Source: Iris pallida | Taxonomy: Eukaryota; Streptophyta; Magnoliopsida; Asparagales; Iridaceae | DNA: 64,000 bases | Direction of reading: 5' to 3' | Assembly: GCA_029216955.1 (NCBI GenBank) | Contig: JANAVB010002199.1 | Location: 15,974,956 to 16,038,955 of the forward strand | Shown: positions 1-16,465 of the stretch, one piece after another | Numbering within the stretch: position 1 is the stretch's first letter | Layout: each line of letters begins with the position of its first letter | Program-made: the position numbers and the translations under genes | Notes under the pieces: generated by a model | Database searches by the model: none | Told to the model about the DNA's origin: nothing | The model's input: the letters and a program-made list of their open reading frames with translations, nothing else

Positions 1-212
1 GTTAAGTAGGGAGAGGAGAGAGAGATGATGTGAGGGAGTGAAATGACAAGAGAGAGGGGGAGTAGATATTTTGGAGGGTAGACTAGGATCATGAAATTAA
101 TTAATAACAAATAATTAATGAGGACAAAATTACCTCCAATAAAATAATAAAAATTTCAAATATACCCCAAAAATTAAAATCCTCCAAAATACGAAATGCA
201 GTCGAAATACAG

Positions 213-1498
213 TCATATACCTATTTCTAAAATAGGGATATGACACTTGTACATTCCTTCAGTTTGGAAAGCTTTCCCGAAGAATGTACCCTTCTTGGAC
301 ATCACCAATTGGCCAGCATTGATGTCCATCCTCAAGCCTGCGTTGCAGAGCAGACTTCCAGAGATCAGGTTCTTAGCAATTACTGGAACATGCTTCACAC
401 CTTGAAGCGTCAGAGTGTTCCCCGATGTGAGTTTCAGCTCCACCGTTCCGATCTTCAGTACTTCAGCTTGTGCCTGGTTTACCATTATGACCTTCTCTGA
501 AGTTGGCTCATAAGAGACGAACCAGTCTTTGTCTGAACAGACATGGCATGTCGTACCAGTGTCTATCCACCAGTCTAAGTCAGCCCCCACAGTTGCAACC
601 TGTGCTATCATGGCAACTAAATTAGTAATCATAGAAACCTTACTAGGCTCACCTTGTTCTTTGGGCTTGGACTTGCATTCGGATTTGTAGTGGCCCTTCT
701 TGCCACAATTGAAGCAAGTCACATGGGACTTGGACTTCTGCTGCTTGAAAGCAGGACCCTTCACTTTTAGATTCGTGAAGTCCTTCTTTTTGCGATGAGA
801 AGCAGCCTGCTTCCCCTGGTACTCTCTGGTTTGGACCAGATTTGCCTTCGCCAGTTGTTTGGACAGAGTATCCATCTTCTGTTGAGAGCGCATCTCGTCC
901 TCAACATGGATCTCTTGCAAGAAATCTTCCAAGCTAATTTCTATCTTCTTTCGATGCATCCTTGCATAGAAGTTGCTCCATTCTGTAGGAAGTTTCGCGA
1001 CGATCCTTCCAACGACAAACTTGTCGACGAGGGGCATGTTCTCGTCTTCTAGTTTCTGACGCAACTTCAGAAACTCCTTCACTTGGGACAGCATCGCCTT
1101 CTCGTCTTCGAAGGTCCACTTGTGGTATTTTTCTACCATGAAGATCTTGGACCGGTTCTCGTCATCTTCATAGAGCTTTCCCAAGGAGTCCCATATCTCT
1201 TTGGCGATGTCTTCTTGGAGTAGGACTCTGCCAGAGAGTCTTCCATGGAATTGAGTATCAGTAGTTTGCATATACTGTTTTCTCTCTTCCACTTCGCTTG
1301 CTTGGTCGTAGCAGCGGCCACAGCCGCAGCAGATCCAGTGGTTGGAACGATCGGTTCTTCTTCTGACAGCACGTGATCAACATTCACGAGTTGAAGATTT
1401 AAAGTGACCTTTCGTCTCCATATCTGGAAGTGTTCGCTATCGAATTTCTCCAACTTGTTAAAGCCGGTATCGATGAGCGAAGCACGAGAATTATCCAT
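213..1498 (-). pseudogene. Ty1/copia gag-protease remnant
   Basis: Minus-strand start of a copia polyprotein. It begins at an ATG (complement of 1496-1498) with an N-terminal gag region (FQIWRRKV-like). A one-base frameshift near 1290 separates this from the second frame, which carries the UBN2-type gag core (AKEIWDSLGKLYED), a CCHC zinc knuckle (CFNCGKKGHYKSEC) and the start of the aspartic protease with WWIDTGTTCHVC, where copia usually has DSG. The protein stops about 100 residues after the protease motif. No integrase, reverse transcriptase or RNase H follows; sequence 1-212 is AT-rich and unrelated. So this is a 3'-truncated, frameshifted fossil. Gag would coat RNA in virus-like particles and protease would cleave the polyprotein; neither is likely made. 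Confidence 0.88.
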
Positions 1499-2190
1499 CT
1501 TCTCAATAAAGCTTTGCGATTGTTAGTGCCGAGGCACAATTTTCGATGGAAAATTCTGAAACTGAAACAATTGTAAAGACAACGTTTCAAATGCAACACC
1601 TTAAAGAAGATGTGCAACAGAGATCCTGGAGGATTCTGAATTACGAGGATCTAAAAAAATTCTACGTAATACACAAAAAATCTAAAGAGACTTTTGTGCA
1701 AGCGACTATCGGCAGTAGAGCTTCTAAAAAGAAGTTACTGTAAAAGGCAACAGCAGCGATGACAGGCGAGAATGAAATGCTGGGGTGAATGAACCACCGT
1801 TGCTCAAAGCTTTATTCGCCCCACACGAGCACGAACAGCTTCCAGGAACCAGCAAGTTCACGAAGAACTTCTGGAACGCTCGTAAGTCAATATTTGAGAC
1901 TTGAACGGGCTTCCTGGACTTAACAGACTCCCTCAACTCTCTTCTTGGTGCATCTTTCAAAGGAGGCCAAGGGGCTCTATTTATATAGTGGAGTTGAGAC
2001 TTCACCTCTTCTCCTATCCGATGTGGGACTAAAATACCAATACTCAAAAATAGAGTTTGATATTTTAGATCATCCCACAATCAGCATAGAAGTGTGCCAG
2101 TCCACGCCTACCCCCCGAACACTCCCGTGCATGCACGAGACATCCTGGAGTCCATGTCCGAGTCCGAGTCCGCACAACAAAAATTAACTT
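1499..2190 (-). other. Probable copia leader and 5' LTR remnant
   Basis: This lies upstream of the copia gag start on the minus strand. It holds a TATA-like TATATAAATA (complement of 1978-1987), and CCCACATCGG-type motifs at about 2020 and again near 2330 that are common in plant copia LTRs. No second LTR is in the window and I see no clear primer-binding site, so the boundaries are a guess. Confidence 0.4.
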
Positions 2191-3187
2191 GCATCCTTGT
2201 TGGATTTAATCCTTTTTCCTTCTAGGAAAATACTTTCACATGGCACAAACTTGTGCCCCACTACACCTCATGTGCACACCTCAACACAAGCAATGCATTA
2301 TATTGAGATACTCACCATTTGGTGTAGCCGATGTGGGACTATCTTTTCTAGTCCAAAGGCAAAAACACCAACACTCTTATTTCACTTATGTTGTAAATGT
2401 TGTGGAAACTTATTTTTCTCCCATACGTTGCTCTTGTTTAATGGGTGCCATGTAATTGACTGCTCAATGTGAAGCAAATGAGCTAGCATGTAACAGTCTT
2501 TTCTTTCTTTCTTTCTTTTTCTTTTTTGGTGCTAAAAAAGTTGGAAAAAGAAAGAAAGAGAGAGAGAGAGAGGATGGTAATTAGGAGGATTCAAGTTGGA
2601 TCCTTCATGATCCATGTGTCAGATTATCTTCATTATATATTCAACGAAGTGTTATTTAAGTATGCCATATCAAATTATCAATGCCATTTAGGCTGGGAGA
2701 ATTTTAAAATTATACATGAGCAATATTAATTTAAAGATATTAAATTAAAATTACATATAATTTAGTTTTATTCTTATCCATGTCTAACTTTCTATATTTA
2801 TTAATTTTTGTAGTATATTTATACAACTTTAATATTATCAAAATTTAAAATTTAGATTTTAAAGTATTATGCATATCCAAAATCTAAAATTCAAAGCATA
2901 CCATTATTCATATGTAGGTTATAGATGAGCAAGTTTTTTTTTTTTGGCGAATTGACTGAAAAAAGAGTTCATGATGTCGATATTGGTCGGTAGCGAATTG
3001 AGATATACTAAATTGTATCCTATTGGTATCAACCGGTAGTGCAGTTACAATATTCTTATAAAGAATGGAGCCATCCTTGAAAATATTGATGCCAATTTAC
3101 TTGTTAATAACAGACTTCAAGTGCGATGAAAGATGATATTTACTATTGTGAAGTATAACAATTGATGCAGCCCGCCCACCTGTGTGG
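2191..3187. other. Non-genic AT-rich flank of the CACTA element
   Basis: No convincing coding sequence. It contains a polypyrimidine/GA microsatellite at about 2500-2575 and otherwise AT-rich unique-looking DNA up to the CACTA target site. It could hold decayed transposon sequence I do not recognise. Confidence 0.5.
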
Positions 3188-3190
3188 CAC

Positions 3191-3440
3191 CACTACTAAA
3201 ATATCATCTAATAGCGACGTAATTTAGCGACGGCAAGAAATGACGTCGCTAGATATGAAATATAGCGACACCATTATATACACGTCGCAAAACGTCGCTG
3301 ATTAGCGACGTTCCGCGACAGGAGTTTATTACGTCGCTGAATAGCGACTTTCAGCGACATATTATTAGCATATGTCGCCATATATTAAAATTTTGCGACG
3401 TTTAGCGACGGCAACACTTGACGTCGCTAACATTTTTACT
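3191..3440 (+). repeat. Left terminus and subterminal repeat array of CACTA
   Basis: The terminal inverted repeat is followed by more than a dozen copies of a GCGACG core in both orientations (TAGCGACGT, ACGTCGCTA and variants). In CACTA elements, subterminal arrays of a short motif are where the TNPA-type protein binds. The same core fills the right end, supporting one element. Confidence 0.92.
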
Positions 3441-4045
3441 TAGGGCACACCGTTTCCTTCTTTCCCCCTCACTCGAAAATTCTAATTTTCGTTCCCTCCC
3501 CCCCCGGGCGACTCCCTCCCCCTCCGGCGACTCCCTCCCCCCCCCCCCCGGCGACCCCCTCCCCCCCGGCAACTCCCTCCCCCTCCGGTGAGCTCCTCCT
3601 CCTCGAGATCCTCCTCCTCGAGCTCCTCCTCCCCCAATCCGAGCTCTTCCTCAGGTAAACCCTAACCTAACTCCTCTCCCTCCTCCTCCTCCTCCTCCTC
3701 TCCCACGGACACACACACACGGACACACATCGTGTCCCCAAAGACTCGTGCCTATTGGATTCGTGTCGAGTGAGAAATCACTCTCATACTGGTTCACACT
3801 AGGTTCGTGCACTGTGTCCAGTTTTGGATGTGTTGAGTTCGGTTTATTTTTGGACACATTGTGTCGAGTATTTGGACACGAGTTGGTTTGGGAGACACGT
3901 ACACACATGACACTTGTATATGCACACTTGACACTATACACTCTCTATCTCTCTAGTATATAAATGCATAACTTGTTGAATGTATATATTGTGTCCCCTT
4001 GGTTATAGCCTAGTATATGTAAATATCTTAACCTATATATGTATG

Positions 4046-4113
<68 letters not shown>

Positions 4114-4209
4114 GTAAATATATAGGTAGTTGTGTGATTGATGGCTTGTTTAGATGTGGTAGTGTGGTAGTATGGTAGTGTGAGTGTGAGTGAAGAGGGA
4201 TATTGAGAT

Positions 4210-4274
<65 letters not shown>

Positions 4275-5663
4275 AGAGTGAGAAAGGTGAGAGGGATTTA
4301 GATGTGGTAGTGAGTGTTGTGTGTGTGTTAGAGAGGGTATGATAGAGTAGCAATAGGGGGGAACAAGTGGCTGCAAAGGCAGCAGCAGCAGCAGCTTGTG
4401 CTGCAGGGTAGTAGCAGCAGTAGCTGCTATGCCAGCAGCAGCTGCTAACAGCAGTAGCAAGAGCATTGAGGGCAGCAGCTGCAATAGCTAGTGACTAGAA
4501 GCTAGTATCTCTTATTATGTTGGGGGGGTGTGGTTTTGTTTTAGGATGAGTATGTTAGTGTCTACACATAAGTTAGTATCCTAAGTTAGATATTTAGGAT
4601 AGTATCCTAGGCACTAATTTAATATCTTGTTTAGGATGTTAGTATCCTAGAGTTAGATAGGTGAGTTAATATCTTAGGATACTAGAAGTTAGTATCCTAG
4701 ATAGGTTAGTTAGTGTCTTGGATAGGTTAGTTAGTATCCTATTTATCCTAGATAAGTTAGTATCCTAAGTTAGATATCTTAGAGTAGTTAGATTATGCTA
4801 GTATCTTGAGGGTATCAAGATAATAGGATATTAGGATATGGGCTAGAAGTTAGTATCTTGGCTAGAATTTGGTATCCTAGGATAGTTAGATATCCTAGTA
4901 TCTTAAGAGTGTCCTAGATTAGTCTATGGTAATAGGATACCCTATAGGGTATATCTCTATGTAAATATTAGAGTATCTTAGGAGTGTTGGTATATTGTTA
5001 GAACGGTAGAGTTAGTATCCTAAGGTATCTAAGGTATTAGCAAAGTAATAAGAATTACCTATAGCCTAAGGATAAGGTATTAGCTAAGGTAATGGGTATG
5101 ATGTTAAGGCAGGTGGATAGATACTAGCCTAAGGTAGATGGTAATATCTATTAGTCTAAGGTATTGAGTTATCTACTAGCCTAAGGGTAGGATATTACTA
5201 GGATATGTTATTATCTAGTATCTAAGGTAAAGTGGATGTTAAGGTATTAGTTACCTAGACTAAGATATTGAGATTCCAACTTAAGGTATTGGTATTGGGA
5301 TACCAATAGCGATAAGGTAAAGGGTACCTTGGTAGGTAATGACTAGAAATAGGATATTTGACTTAGATTTGACCTTGTTTGACCAAGGTTGACTATTTTG
5401 ACTGAAAGTCAAAGTAGAGTCAACATCTGACCTAGATTGGACTAAGAGTTGACAAAGTCAACTATAGGTCAACCCTTGACCTTGTTTGACTTTGTTTGAC
5501 TTAGCTTGACCTTGTTTGACTTAGTACAACCTAGTTTGACCTAGATTACATATCATTGTTATTAGTAACTGTCCGCTACTAATGTGTGTCCCATAATAAG
5601 ACATAATATACGAATTTGTGCCTATTGGATAATGTGTGTCCATCTTTGCAGAATTATTTCCAA
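3441..5663 (+). other. CACTA 5' leader, non-coding
   Basis: From left to right: a C-rich degenerate tandem repeat built on CTCCGGCGACTCCC (about 3490-3650), a (TA)n tract (4050-4108), a (TG)n tract (4212-4271), a CAG/GCA-rich stretch (4375-4470), a long region of degenerate TTAGTATCCTAG-like repeats (about 4540-5340) and a cluster of TTGAC motifs (5350-5560). A likely splice acceptor (TTTGCAG, ending 5651) lies just before the transposase ATG. No credible protein is encoded; low-complexity reading frames here are repeat translations. Confidence 0.7.
5350..5560 (+). repeat. TTGAC-motif cluster
   Basis: About 210 bp made largely of repeated TTGACC/TTTGACT units in both orientations, just upstream of the transposase. 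TTGAC is the core of the W-box bound by WRKY factors, so this could be a regulatory region; the function is inferred only. Confidence 0.5.
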
Positions 5664-8600
5664 ATGGATATGAATTACTACTTGTGGAATCGTTCATGGA
5701 TGTACAATCGTCGTCCTGATGATATGTGTGGTGCGCGGGATGAATACATAGCGGGAGTAGAGCAGTTCCTGCAGTTTGCTAAGGCGTTCCCTCAGTACAT
5801 GGACGGCACCAAAATTAAGTGTCCGTGTGTGAAATGTCATAACGTGAAATATTATCCAGAAGTGGAAGTGACATATCATTTGTACTCGAGGGGTTTCATG
5901 CCTAATTACTATCAGTGGACCGCACACGGAGAACTTGTCTTTAGCATCAGAGCCGGAGCCTTATGTTGAGCCGTATATGCATGCGGGACCTAATATTGTT
6001 TCAGATAATCATGCATACGACGACGGGTGCGTGAACATGGTTTTCGACGCTGCGGGGCCTAGTTTCATTCATGATGCAGCTGAGGAGGCACCGAATGTCG
6101 ATGCTGCAAAGTTCATAGAGTTGCTGGAGAATGCAAGGACTCCATTGTATCCTGGTTGTGAGGATCATTCACCGTTGGAGGTGGTTATAAGACTGTTGAG
6201 CATTAAGTCAGATTTTAACATGTCGCAAGAATGCTACAACCGAGTGTTTTCGGGATCCCAGTATTAGTGAGGCCTATGATTGTCACTCCATATAACCTAC
6301 CGCCTTGGATGTGCATGAAGACTCAGTACATGTTTCTAACCGTTATAATTCCTGGTCCGAACAATCCCAAGAGGAACATTGACGTGTACTTACAGCCTTT
6401 GATAGATGAGTTGAATCAGTTATGGGAAGTAGGCGCTAACACGTACGATGTTTCCAGGAAGCAGAATTTTCAGATGAAGGCAACCCTTATGTGGACCATC
6501 AACGACTTTCCGGCCTATGGAATGTTATCTGGATGAAGCACTCATGGCCGTCTCTCATGTCCGTATTGCATGGACCGTACTAAGGCTTTCCGCTTGAAAC
6601 ACGGAGGAAAACCGTGCTTCTTTGATTGTCATCGACAATTTCTGTCAAAAGATCATCCGTTCAGAAGGAACAGGAATACATTCCGTGCCGGCATTGTAGA
6701 GAAGGGTGATCCACCGCCAAGGTGGTGTGGAGCCACGATATGGGAGGAGATTAGAGATTTTCCAAGTGCTATCGAAGATCCTACAACTGGGTACAAGTGC
6801 GATGGATTTGGTAGAGATCATAACTGGACAAAGAGGAGCATATTCTGGGATCTGCCATACTGGAGTACCAATCTGATCAGACATAATCTTGATGTCATGC
6901 ATATTGAGAAGAATGTGTTTGATAACATAATTAATACTGTGATGGACGTAAAGGAAAAAACGAAAGACAATCCCAAGGCCATGTTGGACTTAGAAGAAAT
7001 ATGCAAACGCCCTGCGTTGCATTTGATAGAGCAGAATGGAAAACAGTTCCTGCCGAAGTCAATTTTCTTGCTGGACAAGGAGGATAAAGTGAGACTTTGT
7101 CGGTGGATCCAGGGCCTAAAATTTCCAGACGGATATGTGTCAAATCTGAGAAGATGTGTCGATCCGAAGGAAAACAAATTGACGGGTATGAAGAGCCACG
7201 ACTGTCACGTATTCATGGAAAGGTTAATTCCGATTGCATTTCGGGAATTCTTACCGCAGGCAGTTTGGGATCCATTGACGGAGCTTAGCATATTCTTCAG
7301 GGATCTTTGTTCTAAGAAATTGCTCGTTGATCGTCTAGAAAAGCAAGAGAAGGATATTGCGGTAACACTGTGCAAGCTAGAGAGGGTGTTTCCTCCTGGA
7401 TTCTTCGACTCTATGGAGCATTTGCCGATTCATCTATCCTATGAGACACGTGTTGGTGGACCCGTCGAATATCGATGGATGTACCCGTTCGAGCGACATT
7501 TGAATCACCTAAAAAGAAAGGTGAAAAATAAGGCACGGGTCGAGGGTTCTATTTGTGAAGCCTATGTTCTCGAGGAGATTACAAACTTTTGTTCGATGTA
7601 TTTCAAGCCTCATGTTGCAACTAATAGAACGAGAGCTTCCAGAAACGACGACGGAGATCATGAATGTAATGATACAATACTGAAGGTATTCAATGCTCCA
7701 GGAAAGCCATTGGGTAAAATGAAGAAGAGATATCTGAACGATGATGAGCTAAGGGCTGCTCAGGTGTATGTATTACTCAACTGCGACGAGGAGGAAGTAG
7801 AAAAACTGGAGGGGTAAATAATTAATACGTCTACATTATTTTAATAGTGTTGATTATTATACTATTACATTAATTGAACGATATTGTTTTCAGCATATTT
7901 AATGATGATGTGAGGTCAGGTAGGCCACACATAACAGAAGAAGAACTAGAACAAGAAATGAGACGTTATTTTCCATCATGGTTTAGTGCATATGTAAGAC
8001 TTGAGAACTCTGTAATTACCTTTCTGTATATGCACTTGATTGAGAATAAGCTTAATTTCTTTTTTCGTGGTATTTAGGTCGATCGTCCATACGCAAGACT
8101 TGAGAATGATTCTATTAGAACGCTAGCTAAGGGACCAATTTATGCTGCAAAAATATGGCCAAGCTACTGTGTTAATGGATTTAGGTTCAAGTCAACAACT
8201 TGCCCGATCAGATACAACTTTGTGGGTCTCGACTCCACCAAAAACAGCTGTTTGTGTATCAGATCTTCGAACTACAAAGATGTTGATGCGGGCAACGATT
8301 TCTATGGCGTGCTACGGGAGATCGTGGAGCTGACATATAGTTATGGAATAGAGCCTGCTAAGATTGTGTTATTCAGGTGTGATTGGTTCGATCCGATTGA
8401 AGGTCAATGTTGGAAAGTAGACAAGCACGGTCTTGTGGATATAAACTATCGGCGTCGATATCAAGCCTACGAACCATTTGTCCTATCAAGTCAGGCTCAG
8501 CTCGTGTACTTCACAAGTTATCCTAAACGGGAAACAACAAGGTCGGACTGGTGGGCAGTATGTAAGACCAAAGCTAGAAATACCTTTGAGGTTGACGATA

Positions 8601-8812
8601 TAGCTTATCAAGAGGATGAACTACCTCTTGTAACAAATATTATAGAAGTGGACACGACGGAAGTTTCTCATTACACATCTAATTGTGTAGAAGAAGTAGA
8701 ATTATCTGAAGAGGAAGATGCAGATGAAAGTGAAGATGTAGAGGAGGAAGAAGAAGAAGAAGATGATGAAGATGAGCTAAACGAACTAGATGAATTTTCA
8801 GAAGATGATTAA
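5664..8812 (+). pseudogene. CACTA TNPD-like transposase (tnp2 family), broken
   Basis: This would cut and join the element ends. It opens with a transposase-associated domain (WNRSWMYNRR and cysteine motif CPCVKCHNVKYY). The frame then shifts near 5935. At about 6240-6270 a middle segment of roughly 150-200 residues expected in this family is missing, and the frame resumes at IVTPYNLPPWMC. A TGA at 6534-6536 replaces the tryptophan of the usual LSGWSTHG motif. A long tnp2 core follows (YWSTNLIRHNLDVMHIEKNV) with a DUF4218-like region. Two introns fit exactly: 7814-7893 (GT-AG) and 7994-8077 (GT-AG, phase 0). The last exon, 8078-8812, has the DUF4216-like motif YGVLREIVEL and an acidic tail. 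One frameshift, one deletion and one nonsense codon make it non-functional. Confidence 0.93.
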
Positions 8813-8985
8813 ATCTGTACGTTTGTTTTATCATCATATTTGACACTTTAGTGACACTTTTTATCATATAAATCTGTGATACTTTAGTGACACTTTTATC
8901 TGTGACTATGATATTTTTCAAAAATCTGTGATGTCTATCATATAAATATGTATTTTTGTTTTATTGTCATATGTTATTATCAGGT
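8813..8985 (+). other. Spacer between the two CACTA genes
   Basis: AT-rich spacer with short direct repeats of TTTAGTGACACTTTT. It ends in TTATTATCAG, a plausible acceptor for a 5' untranslated intron of the second gene. Confidence 0.5.
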
Positions 8986-9568
8986 ATGACTAGACCATCT
9001 AGACGTCGTGAAGGATTTTATATTAGGCAGTCCCGTCAGCCTCGGGCTGGGGATGGAGATTCCGTACCCTCATCCTCATCTCCGAGTACGCCATTGTACC
9101 GTTCTGTTCCCGGTCCATTACCGGGACAGGGCAGTTCCAGCAGGTTGGCGACTCCTCCATCGTCGTCCAGCGTTCCTGATCCCGCATCCAACATTCCTGA
9201 TCCCGCGTCCAGCATTCTTCCTACCGACGGCTCCATGGGGGGAGCCGACGCCGAGCATATGGAGGACGGCGATCAGACTGATCCTGCCCAGGCAGGAAGT
9301 GAGAGCGACCCTCCATGCGCTCCCCCGGACGAGACGCGTATGGAGATTTGGACGGACGGACCTACGAAGTAAGTTAATTAGTTAATATATATTTCTCAAA
9401 TGATTATATGTACATATATATTCATGAGAATTATTATTGTATAGATATCGGCCTTCTGCAGTACAGAGACAGTTAGAGGTATTTCTGAGGCAGAACTATG
9501 GTGGGCCTTGGATTAACTACTCAGATGCTCCCGCAGATAGGAAGGCCTTTTGGTTCGCCCACTTCAAG
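8986..9568 (+). pseudogene. TNPA-like second CACTA gene, 5' exons
   Basis: Exon 1 runs 8986-9368: basic start MTRPSRRREG, then a Ser/Pro-rich and acidic stretch. The donor GTAAGT is followed by an acceptor ending at 9444. Exon 2 runs 9445-9568 and encodes YRPSAVQRQLEVFL and ends in FWFAHFK before GTAAAA. The intron starting at 9569 is cut at 9639 by element A, and the coding sequence continues at 46932. The product resembles the Ptta/En/Spm (transposase_24) proteins that bind subterminal repeats and assist TNPD. This half is open; the damage lies in the 3' half. Confidence 0.82.
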
Positions 9569-9639
9569 GTAAAAAATTGGTTTATTTTTAAAGTTTAATA
9601 ATCATTTGTATATATTATACATCTTTTCTATTTTACTTC

Positions 9640-11810
9640 TGTCACGACTCGCACCCGTTTTTTTTTAAACGGATACGAGACGTGTCCAAGCCAGCCTACG
9701 CCGCAGTATCGGCGGTAGAACGCTGTCACGGCCATGAAGATCAAAATCACAGATAATGCTCATTCACATAATTAATTTAATATATAATGATAACAAGTTT
9801 TACATTTGCAGGGAAAATATAAACTTGTACAAATATGGAATGACTACAACTCATCTATCTAGCTAGTCTCTAGGCTTTTGCCTGCAAGTACCCCCGTATC
9901 TCCCATGCTAAGTGAATCCACGGCTAACCTGAAAAATATTGGTTTTCAGTCAGGAATGGAACGAGCACAATTCACTGAATGCAATTTCAAACAAAAAAAA
10001 TGACTATAAAACAAAGGTTAGACATCAATCATGAGTTTTGAAAATAAACAGTAAATACGGAAAACCAATAGCAATAAATAGACACAAAATACTTTTCCCA
10101 ACTGTTAGAAGTACCTTTGATATGTGATCAGTCTGGGCCACTACACCGTACGGTCTACGATGTCTACTTGCAGAAAATAAACACGGTCTACAATGTCTAC
10201 TTGCAGAAAATAAACACGGTCTACAATGTCTACTTGCAGAAAATAAGCACGGTCTACAATGTCTACTTGCAGAAAATAAACACGGTCTACAATGTCTACT
10301 TGCAAAAAATAAGTACGGTCTACAATGTCTACTTGTATGAAAATAAACACAGTCTACAAGGTCTACTGCATGAAAATAAACACGGTCTACAAGGTCTACT
10401 GCATGAAAATAAACACGGTCTACAGTCGGATCACACATCCTTGGTACTTCTCATTCCCGACTCAATAATTTATAATAGAGTATAAAAATCACATAACCAA
10501 TGACTAATCAATGAAATATAGTAAAGATCAATATCGAAATGCAGACAATAAATTGTACTCGCATGTGGTCCTCTGCTGGTGAAACTGACAGTCTGAACTA
10601 CTCAATGTGCCACAATAGTCAAAATCCATACAACAGTCTCCGGAAGCTGAAATAAACATTACCAATATTCTCAGAATAGTCAAAATAGCTAGGATTGCCT
10701 GTCCTTAAGTCCAATTCTGGATACAGGGGCAAAACGGTAATTTCGAGTCAAAACAGTGTCCGTCGTTGGACCCGCTTTGCACCAAAAAGCGTGCCAGAGT
10801 CAACGGTCTCTAAAGTCATCAAACTACATGTCTATGGATCCAGTTTTCCGATACGAACCCAACCGTATGTCCAGAGTTGGATTCCGGCGAGCCGTGCACA
10901 AAATCGTCCGTTGAATGGGACCGTGGGGCCCGTAAAACGGCAATTTTATCAACTGTCTCAGAATCGGACCAAACTTGGCATACAGGACCAAAAAAACAAT
11001 ACGGTCCTATTGACGCAAGTTTTGTCTCGATCTGACGAGCGCACACAAAGTTATGACTGAATTTGCATTGCGCGGATACGGTGAATTTCAACGGATACGC
11101 ATCAAATTCGTCGCGCACACGCGACCAATTTAAATTTCGTCAAAGCCCACACGACCATGAAGCCGTTACGCATCTTTCGATGCTTACGGTGCGCGACCAC
11201 GTCGCCCGGAATGGCGGAACGCACGTCGTGTGGATGAGTTTTTCAATATTTCTACTATTTTACAAATAGGTTTTTGATGATTTTCGAAACCAGATAACTG
11301 GGTAGATATTTGTTTAAAACAGAAAGTAAAAGAAGGGTTAAAATCCTGGTTATATAGTCTAAAACCCTATTCAAATAGATTTCTAAGTTTCTCTACGGAT
11401 TTGTGGAAATCCGCCCTCCAAAGTTAGGATCGGGGTTGGGTGTTGTCCTGTTTTTGAAATGGGTTTTTCGCCGATTTCAACTCGATTTAACGGCCAACAT
11501 AAACCATCTAAATTCGTTCTAATAGAAAGGAAATAATCTTGTATATATTGGGGACATACCCGCGAAATCGGTTCGTGAAACTGACGAGTGTGGAGGGAGA
11601 ATTCTCGTCGCGAAGTCGCCTTCCTTGTTGCAACTACTGCTGTTGCACATGCGCGCGCGCGAGAGGGTTCCTTGGCCGATTCCGGCGGTCCCCGGTCGTG
11701 CGCGGTGGTCCAGGTCGACGCGCACGCGCGCGAGGGTGCTGGGGAGGCGCGGCGTGGGTTTCCTTAGGGTTTCGATGAGAAACTCTGTGACTCTCGGCTA
11801 TATATATATA

Positions 11811-11866
<56 letters not shown>

Positions 11867-12076
11867 GCTAAAACTTCCTAAGGTTCGGGACCGGCTCTGT
11901 TTGGGAAGGCTCGGCTGGCTTGTGGGCCTAGGCTGCTGAGTTCACAGGGTCGGGTTTGGGGGATTGGGGACTTAGCTCGCGGGGAGCTTCGTATGGGCCG
12001 CTGTGGCTTGGTTTGGTTTGCTGCTCTTCTGATTTTAGCTATTTGCTTCAATACATCATATCAACCTAGTTTCATG
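9640..12076 (-). repeat. Left LTR of element A, first part
   Basis: Matches 43397-45928 closely over its whole length, including the 33-bp tandem repeat block and an (AT)n tract at about 11811-11861. It is interrupted after TTTCATG by element B and continues at 34725. Confidence 0.92.
10150..10424. repeat. 33-bp tandem repeat block in the left LTR of A
   Basis: About six head-to-tail copies of a 33-bp unit starting ACGGTCTAC, with GTCTACTTGCAGAAAATAA inside, then about three shortened variants. The same block is in the right LTR at 43908-44182. Reading frames here are repeat translations, not proteins. Confidence 0.9.
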
Positions 12077-15862
<3,786 letters not shown>

Positions 15863-16465
15863 AGTCTATCCACCTTAAAAAAAATTTGTCCTCGAAATTA
15901 AAACCAAACAATAGTAAATTATCAAAATCACAAGTCATGGCTTAAAATTTAAAATGATTTAAAATCTCAAAAATTAAAGCATGAATTAATTGACTAATAT
16001 GATAAAATTTAAAATTACTCTCAAATAGAAACTGGGTGCTATAAGTCTATCCACCTTAAAAGAATTCATCTTCCAAAAATTAAAACAAAGTAAACACAGA
16101 AAAATCATGCAGTTCGATAATCGTATGCGTCTGTCCAATCATCATGATACTCAGAATCTCCGTCATGCCAGTGAGCAAGGCTACGATAATCACAGAGTCC
16201 TCGACTAAGGTACATACCTCTAGAATTATGGTATTTAAAATTTTCGCATTACCGCTAGCTTGGCAGCGAAAACCTTAAATTTCTACACCCGAGAAATACG
16301 TCCGTAATCCGACTATATGTCCTCACTCTGCCAGCTAGCATGACCCTAGAGGATTCTAAAATCTCATAATCGAGGCGACCTAGCCCATACGACTTATCTC
16401 AGAAGAATATCACATCACAAGGACAAAATTTTATCAAACGATCAAGGAACAGATGAAATCGAATT
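15863..16465 (-). other. 3' non-coding part of element B with a foreign LTR end
   Basis: Next to the left LTR is a polypurine tract (complement of CTATCCACCTT at about 15866-15876). From about 15922 to 16039 the sequence resembles the terminal 120-150 bp of solo LTR D. A second copy of the CTATCCACCTT tract follows at about 16047. The rest is AT-rich and non-coding. Confidence 0.6.

Noticed and set aside
4047..4484. Reading frame with a HTHTHT run
   Set aside because: Translation of (TG)n and CAG repeats in the CACTA leader.
10150..10424. CRISPR-like array
   Set aside because: The repeats are directly contiguous without unique spacers and the DNA is plant nuclear.
10025..10485. Reading frames with repeated CRPCLFSASRH or NTVYNVYLQKI units
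   Set aside because: These are translations of the 33-bp tandem repeat on both strands; there is no gene signature and the same block is in both LTRs.
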